Under the pieces are notes generated by a model. That model did no database searches. It worked only from the letters and a program-made list of their open reading frames with translations, and was not told the origin of the DNA. A DNA stretch of 8,720 bases from Christensenella sp. UBA3770 (lineage in GTDB: Bacteria > Bacillota > Clostridia > Christensenellales > CAG-1252), in assembly GCA_002371075.1 (NCBI GenBank), contig DFFS01000042.1, positions 1 through 8,720 of the forward strand, written 5' to 3'. Positions 6,401 through 8,720 of this stretch are shown one piece after another. The first letter of the stretch is position 1. Each line of letters starts with the position of its first letter. Made by a program: the position numbers and the translations under genes.

Positions 6401-6833
6401 TTCGTAGGGTTTCTTCAATGCTTGCGGTGCTTCCCTCCGTCAAAACGACGGTTGCTTTTTCCAACAGATCGGGGCGCGGTAAAAAGCCGAACACCGCCTC
6501 GACCGTGGTGACCAAAACGTGGACTTCCCCCTGCCTGACTTTTAAAAGCGCGTCTATGCGCTTGTGCGTAAAGGCGTCGGTGCGCCTGCCGAGAAGCACG
6601 TCGCCCTTGGGGGGAAGATACGCCGCGCTCGTGCCGTAAGAAAGGATCTCTTCCGTCACTTCAAGCGCGCGTTGCTCCGTATCCGCAATGTATAAAAGAG
6701 GGGTGGGGGACGCCGCCGCAAGATGGGATTTTTGCGGGTCGGACATGCCAAAAACCAGCGATTTTTTATCGCCGGCAAGCGTTTGATAGATTTGATCGTA
6801 TATTTCAAAGCCTCGTAAGTAAAGCTCTTTCAT
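3453..6833 (-). CDS. mfd: Transcription-repair coupling factor Mfd
   Basis: A 1126-residue DNA translocase that removes RNA polymerase stalled at DNA damage and recruits UvrA. The N-terminal UvrB-like domains come first (about 1-330, including GEFRLAGDSLSIFP at 161-174). The RNA polymerase interaction domain follows (about 458-517, GDYIVHDEFGIGK to LPVSQMDMV). The helicase core has Walker A GDVGYGKT (610-617), PTTILAEQH (639-647), the DEEQ box (711-714), SATPIPRTL (737-745) and motif VI QLKGRVGR (880-887). RIRYYKKIA (1000-1008) lies in or near the relay motif, and a C-terminal regulatory domain ends the protein. Length is slightly under the usual 1150-1180. The ATG at 6833 follows pth by 17 bases. 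It lacks a good ribosome binding site (only GCGGTAG), so translation may be coupled to pth. Neighbourhood matches the conserved pth-mfd pair of Bacillota. Identification is secure. Confidence 0.98.
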   Translation of the reverse strand: MKELYLRGFEIYDQIYQTLAGDKKSLVFGMSDPQKSHLAAASPTPLLYIADTEQRALEVTEEILSYGTSAAYLPPKGDVLLGRRTDAFTHKRIDALLKVRQGEVHVLVTTVEAVFGFLPRPDLLEKATVVLTEGSTASIEETLRKLITAGYERASISPKKGEFRLAGDSLSIFPINADNPIKIDFLYDEIESIKIYAPDFLGVIGRAESVTIAPAAEMLLTEGDVREAFKRIEDARKLQNRAARLRTDEILSDISFRAAANPSDNGLSYLIPFVKEKLCTIFEYARDFSVLVDEPKKIFESFSRFLVDHYGRVSRLSADGEVLAAHRDSIVGEREIMTALSAMPQLGVSSFTEKISGRDGAFYFSSAALPNYIKNTNLLIGFLEEELRENRRVTIFTQDEEREQVLRRMLGDKADLVTYVSEKLRHGFVSKSERVTFVGSGDILSPTSALRVPTRPLIAPKIGDYIVHDEFGIGKCLGLTHIKNYAGEGDYLAIQYAGQNKIYLPVSQMDMVTLYSGSEKEPELSNPNKEDFKKEKEKAKKSIRKMALDLVDLYAKREKSKGYVYPEGGELMRAFEDSFPYEETEGQAAAIEDVRQDMEKGKVMDRLLCGDVGYGKTEVALRAAFRTVLAGKQVAFLAPTTILAEQHYRTVSERFAPFGVKTACLTRFCTQKESKEILKGLTNGTIGVVVGTHRLLSKDVEFSDVGLLILDEEQRFGVEHKEKIKALRTSINVLSMSATPIPRTLHMALSGIRDISVIDTPPKNRKPVRTVVAEYSVAALKEAVGAELERGGQVFILYNNIARLDAFSAAVKELFPQAEVVVGHGKMPPALLEENVRKFYLRRADILICTTIIENGIDIPDANTLFVIEADKLGLSQMYQLKGRVGRSARLAYAYFTYPTGTLLTGDAEKRLRALVENGDLGSGYRLAMMDLEIRGAGNVLGAEQHGHIEKVGYEMYCTLLKEAIAELNGESLPENGNVELVVKEDAYLPSEYITSELARIRYYKKIAAITDEKAKNAVLSELEEGFGMPPKQVHALVEIALLKGLATSLPIKRIAVDKEGASVTYSDAAFMTGPAMRNALALLSGDLRETAVHDTEARYAVKGGVVSAKIRTMIKFVKALRGDSF

Positions 6834-6850
6834 CTACCGCGAAGCGCCGT

Positions 6851-7414
6851 TTACGCCTCGTTGACCATCCTTTGAAATGCGGCGAAATCACCGTCCGCAA
6901 GGTACTTTTGTATGGCGTTTGCCGCCTTTTCCGCCGCGGCGGACAACGCTGCCGACGCCTCCTTCCCCGCCTTTTTTAAGACGTAAGAGGCAAGGTCCTC
7001 TTCGGGATGCGGTTTGCCGATGCCGACGCGCAGTCGCGGCAACTCTCCGCACAGGGAGGTTACGCTGCGCATGCCGTTGTGCGTGCCCGCGCTCCCCTTT
7101 TCGCGCAGGCGGGTTTGCCCAAGCGCAAGGTCCACGTCGTCGTACACGATCAGAACCTCGCCCGCGGCGGGCTTGTATTTTGCCATAGCGGATTTCACGC
7201 TCTCACCCGACAGATTCATAAAGGTGGTGGGTTTCAAAATGCGGATCTTTTTGCCCGCAACGTTTCCCTCCGCTTCAAAGGCGCGAATGGCGGCGTTTTC
7301 ACGGAAGGTCAAGCCCAAAAGTTCGGCAAGCTTGTCCGCCACCGAAAACCCCACGTTGTGGAAGGTGCCCTCGTATTGTGTTCCGACGTTGCCGAGCCCT
7401 ACGACAAGCAGCAT
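6851..7414 (-). CDS. pth: Peptidyl-tRNA hydrolase
   Basis: A 187-residue cytoplasmic enzyme that cleaves the ester bond of peptidyl-tRNAs released prematurely from ribosomes, recycling tRNA. Expected active-site residues, by comparison with E. coli Pth, are all present: N9 in GLGNVG, catalytic H19 in TFHNVGF, N67 in KPTTFMNLSG, D92 in YDDVDL and N113 in GTHNG. RLRVGIGKP (127-135) is also typical, and length is normal. One oddity is valine instead of proline in the usual GLGNPG motif (V10). The ATG at 7414 has AAAGGAG five bases upstream, and the gene starts 15 bases after the GlmU-family gene, so the two are probably co-transcribed. The glmU-pth-mfd order recalls Bacillus, minus prs and ctc. 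Confidence 0.97.
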   Translation of the reverse strand: MLLVVGLGNVGTQYEGTFHNVGFSVADKLAELLGLTFRENAAIRAFEAEGNVAGKKIRILKPTTFMNLSGESVKSAMAKYKPAAGEVLIVYDDVDLALGQTRLREKGSAGTHNGMRSVTSLCGELPRLRVGIGKPHPEEDLASYVLKKAGKEASAALSAAAEKAANAIQKYLADGDFAAFQRMVNEA

Positions 7415-7429
7415 AGTTTCTCCTTTCCC

Positions 7430-8446
7430 TTAATCGGGCTTGTTTTTCCTTTGTTTTTTCTCCGCGCGCGCCCTGCCGATCACAAAAGCGCCCGGCGGCA
7501 CGTCCTCCGTCACGGTGGTGGCAGCCGCGATGTACGCGTTGTCCCCGACGGTGAGCGGTGCGACGAGGTTTGTGTTTGCGCCGATAAAGACGCCTTTTCC
7601 CACCGTCGTTTGCCGCTTGGTCACCCCGTCGTAATTGGCAAACACCGTGCCGCACCCGACGTTGGTGCCCTCGCCGACCGTTGCGTCTCCGACGTAAGCA
7701 AGGTGCGCGGCTTTAACGCCCTTTTCCAGCGTGGACTTTTTGATCTCCACAAAGTCGCCGATACGACAGCCGTCGCCGACGACGCTTTGATCCCGAACGT
7801 ACGCAAAGGGTCCCACCGTCGCATTTTGTCCGATCCTGCTATCCCGCACGACGGCGTGCGTGACCGTTGCGTTTTGCCCGATCACGGCGTTTTCCACCCT
7901 GGAAAAACTGCCTATGACCGCACCGCATTGAACGCGGCTTGCCTTTACGATGGCAAAAGGCTCCACCGTCGCGCCCGGTTCAACAAGGCTTTTTCCATCG
8001 ATGCGGACGGCGTCCACGTCGGGGATAATTGCCCCGTTTTGTGCGGATAATTCCGCAATTCTACGATACAAAGCCTTCTCGGCTTTGTGGATGTCCGCCG
8101 TGCTCTCCGCCCTGTCGGCAAAGGGTTCCGTGACTCGTCGCTTGGGACGAACTCCCTCCTTATACGCCGCGGTTTTGATCAAAAACCCGTCCCCGATCTC
8201 CAGCCCCGAAAACCCGCGCCGCTCCATCTGGTCGATCAAACCGTACAGGTGGCGCGCCGTAACAAGCGGCGTTGCGGGGGTAAGGAGGGCAAAGTAATCT
8301 GCTTGCGGCGGCAATGCCTCCGCCCTTTCCTCGATCAGACGATAGGGGGCGCCCTCCGCACCTCTTACAAGCCATTCCGTTGCGGACAATCCGGCAAGAA
8401 ACTGCGGGGACTTTACGTTTACTATATAGAGAAACAGCGTTTTCAT
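7430..8446 (-). CDS. glmU: GlmU-family acetyltransferase, degenerate first domain
   Basis: A 338-residue protein whose second half is a left-handed beta-helix like the GlmU glucosamine-1-phosphate N-acetyltransferase domain, which makes N-acetylglucosamine 1-phosphate for cell-wall synthesis. From about residue 120 (KAEKALYRRI) the GlmU linker and helix follow. They include R218, FVEIKK (232-237), H248 and Y251 in KAAHLAYVGDA (245-255), NYDG (271-274) and K277, matching E. coli H363, Y366, N386 and K392. The C-terminus is Lys/Arg-rich. The first 118 residues lack the nucleotidyltransferase signature (LAAGxGTRM, PKxL). A remnant around 50-72 keeps P60-L61 but has P57-A58 where family members have Gly-Asp, so the Mg-binding aspartate is lost. 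Full GlmU is about 450-460 residues. The uridylyltransferase step must be supplied by another protein. The ATG at 8446 is the only in-frame start; a stop lies just upstream (8456-8458). Confidence 0.85.
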   Translation of the reverse strand: MKTLFLYIVNVKSPQFLAGLSATEWLVRGAEGAPYRLIEERAEALPPQADYFALLTPATPLVTARHLYGLIDQMERRGFSGLEIGDGFLIKTAAYKEGVRPKRRVTEPFADRAESTADIHKAEKALYRRIAELSAQNGAIIPDVDAVRIDGKSLVEPGATVEPFAIVKASRVQCGAVIGSFSRVENAVIGQNATVTHAVVRDSRIGQNATVGPFAYVRDQSVVGDGCRIGDFVEIKKSTLEKGVKAAHLAYVGDATVGEGTNVGCGTVFANYDGVTKRQTTVGKGVFIGANTNLVAPLTVGDNAYIAAATTVTEDVPPGAFVIGRARAEKKQRKNKPD

Positions 8447-8475
8447 AGTTATAAACTATGCCGCCGCCTCTCCTT
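8444..8475 (-). promoter_or_regulatory. Start-codon hairpin and distant ribosome binding site
   Basis: CATAGTT (8444-8450) and AACTATG (8454-8460) form a perfect seven-pair inverted repeat with a three-base loop. In the mRNA the ATG of the GlmU-family gene (8446-8444) is the end of the 3' arm. The only good Shine-Dalgarno sequence, AAGGAG (8470-8475), is 23 bases from the ATG, too far for normal initiation, and the hairpin lies between them. The fold may shorten the effective distance or sequester the start, which suggests translational control; as DNA the palindrome could be an operator. Confidence 0.5.
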
Positions 8476-8480
8476 GTATT

Positions 8481-8720
8481 CTATCCTTTGTAGCTGTCTT
8501 TCAATCCGACGATCAGGTTGTACTCGCCCTTGCGGTTTTTCATGTAGTAGCCGAGGCGCATAAACTGGAATTTGTCGTACGCCGCAGCCTTTTCGAGCAC
8601 GGGCTCCGCCTTGCCGCTAAACACGGTTTTGGTGACGGGGTTCAGCCTTTCGCCAAAGTCCCTGCCGTCCTCCACGTCGTCCAAAAGGTAGTCGTAGTCG
8701 TTGATCACCACGTCGATCGC
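8481..8720 (-). CDS. glnS: Glutaminyl-tRNA synthetase, C-terminal end (partial)
   Basis: An 80-residue open frame that enters from the right edge and ends with TAG at 8481-8483. It matches the C-terminal anticodon-binding beta-barrel of glutaminyl-tRNA synthetase: NPVTKTVFSGKAEP, then KFQFMRLGYYMKN and the terminal NLIVGLKDSYK, comparable to NP-x-SLVIKQGFAEP, FQFEREGYF and NRTVGLRDTW in E. coli GlnRS. The catalytic Rossmann domain is outside the window. The frame stays open to base 8720, so there is no start here. It is followed after 34 bases by the GlmU-family gene and may head the same transcript. Presence of GlnRS means this organism can charge Gln-tRNA directly, which not all Clostridia do. 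GluRS is the main alternative but lacks this beta-barrel end. Confidence 0.88.
   Translation of the reverse strand, partial: AIDVVINDYDYLLDDVEDGRDFGERLNPVTKTVFSGKAEPVLEKAAAYDKFQFMRLGYYMKNRKGEYNLIVGLKDSYKG

Noticed and set aside
7007..8050. 347-residue plus-strand open frame spanning pth and the GlmU-family gene
   Set aside because: It lies across two well-supported genes on the other strand, including their junction, and shows no domain of its own.
1..8720. CRISPR array, transposon ends, prophage or defence genes
   Set aside because: No direct-repeat and spacer pattern, transposase, integrase or terminal inverted repeats were seen; the coding content is conserved housekeeping genes.

Overview
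This is a stretch of bacterial chromosome in which all six genes lie on the minus strand, so transcription runs from right to left. The gene set (GlnRS, a GlmU-family protein, Pth, Mfd, a PrsA/SurA-like lipoprotein, a Nudix hydrolase), the AAAGGAG-type ribosome binding sites and the sigma-A-type promoters suggest a Bacillota lineage, most likely an uncultured Clostridia relative. The glmU-pth-mfd order is a trimmed version of the glmU-prs-ctc-pth-mfd order known from Bacillus subtilis. A PrsA-like foldase gene after mfd is, from memory, also common in Clostridia. Species-level placement is not possible from this window.

Layout in transcription order (right to left): (1) the C-terminal end of glutaminyl-tRNA synthetase, cut by the window edge (8720-8481). 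(2) A GlmU-family protein with an intact left-handed beta-helix acetyltransferase half but a shrunken N-terminal half lacking the uridylyltransferase signature (8446-7430). (3) Peptidyl-tRNA hydrolase (7414-6851). (4) Transcription-repair coupling factor Mfd (6833-3453). Genes 2-4 are 15-17 bases apart and gene 2 starts 34 bases after glnS, so they probably share a transcript. (5) After a 238-base gap with its own promoter comes a 735-residue lipoprotein that looks like a parvulin-type foldase carrying an inserted Ig-like domain and a duplicated cysteine cluster (3214-1007). (6) A Nudix ADP-ribose pyrophosphatase follows (965-396), separated from gene 5 by a hairpin terminator whose T-tract runs directly into the Nudix gene's ribosome binding site. 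A strong terminator follows gene 6 (349-383).

The left 350 bases hold no convincing gene. They contain a near-perfect leftward promoter (TTGACA, 17 bases, TAAGAT with an extended -10) preceded by five T-tracts (A-tracts on the transcribed strand) phased at about 10 bp. This resembles the promoter of a highly expressed stable-RNA operon; an rRNA or tRNA operon beyond base 1 is the best guess but is not visible here.

The genes are mostly housekeeping: translation quality control (GlnRS, Pth), cell-wall precursor synthesis (GlmU-like), rescue of stalled RNA polymerase (Mfd), envelope protein folding (lipoprotein) and nucleotide clean-up (Nudix). I see no defence island, mobile element, CRISPR array or obviously new system. 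The most unusual items are the GlmU homologue with a degenerate first domain, the foldase with an Ig-like insert and paired CX4CXCX2C clusters, and several compact regulatory arrangements at gene borders.
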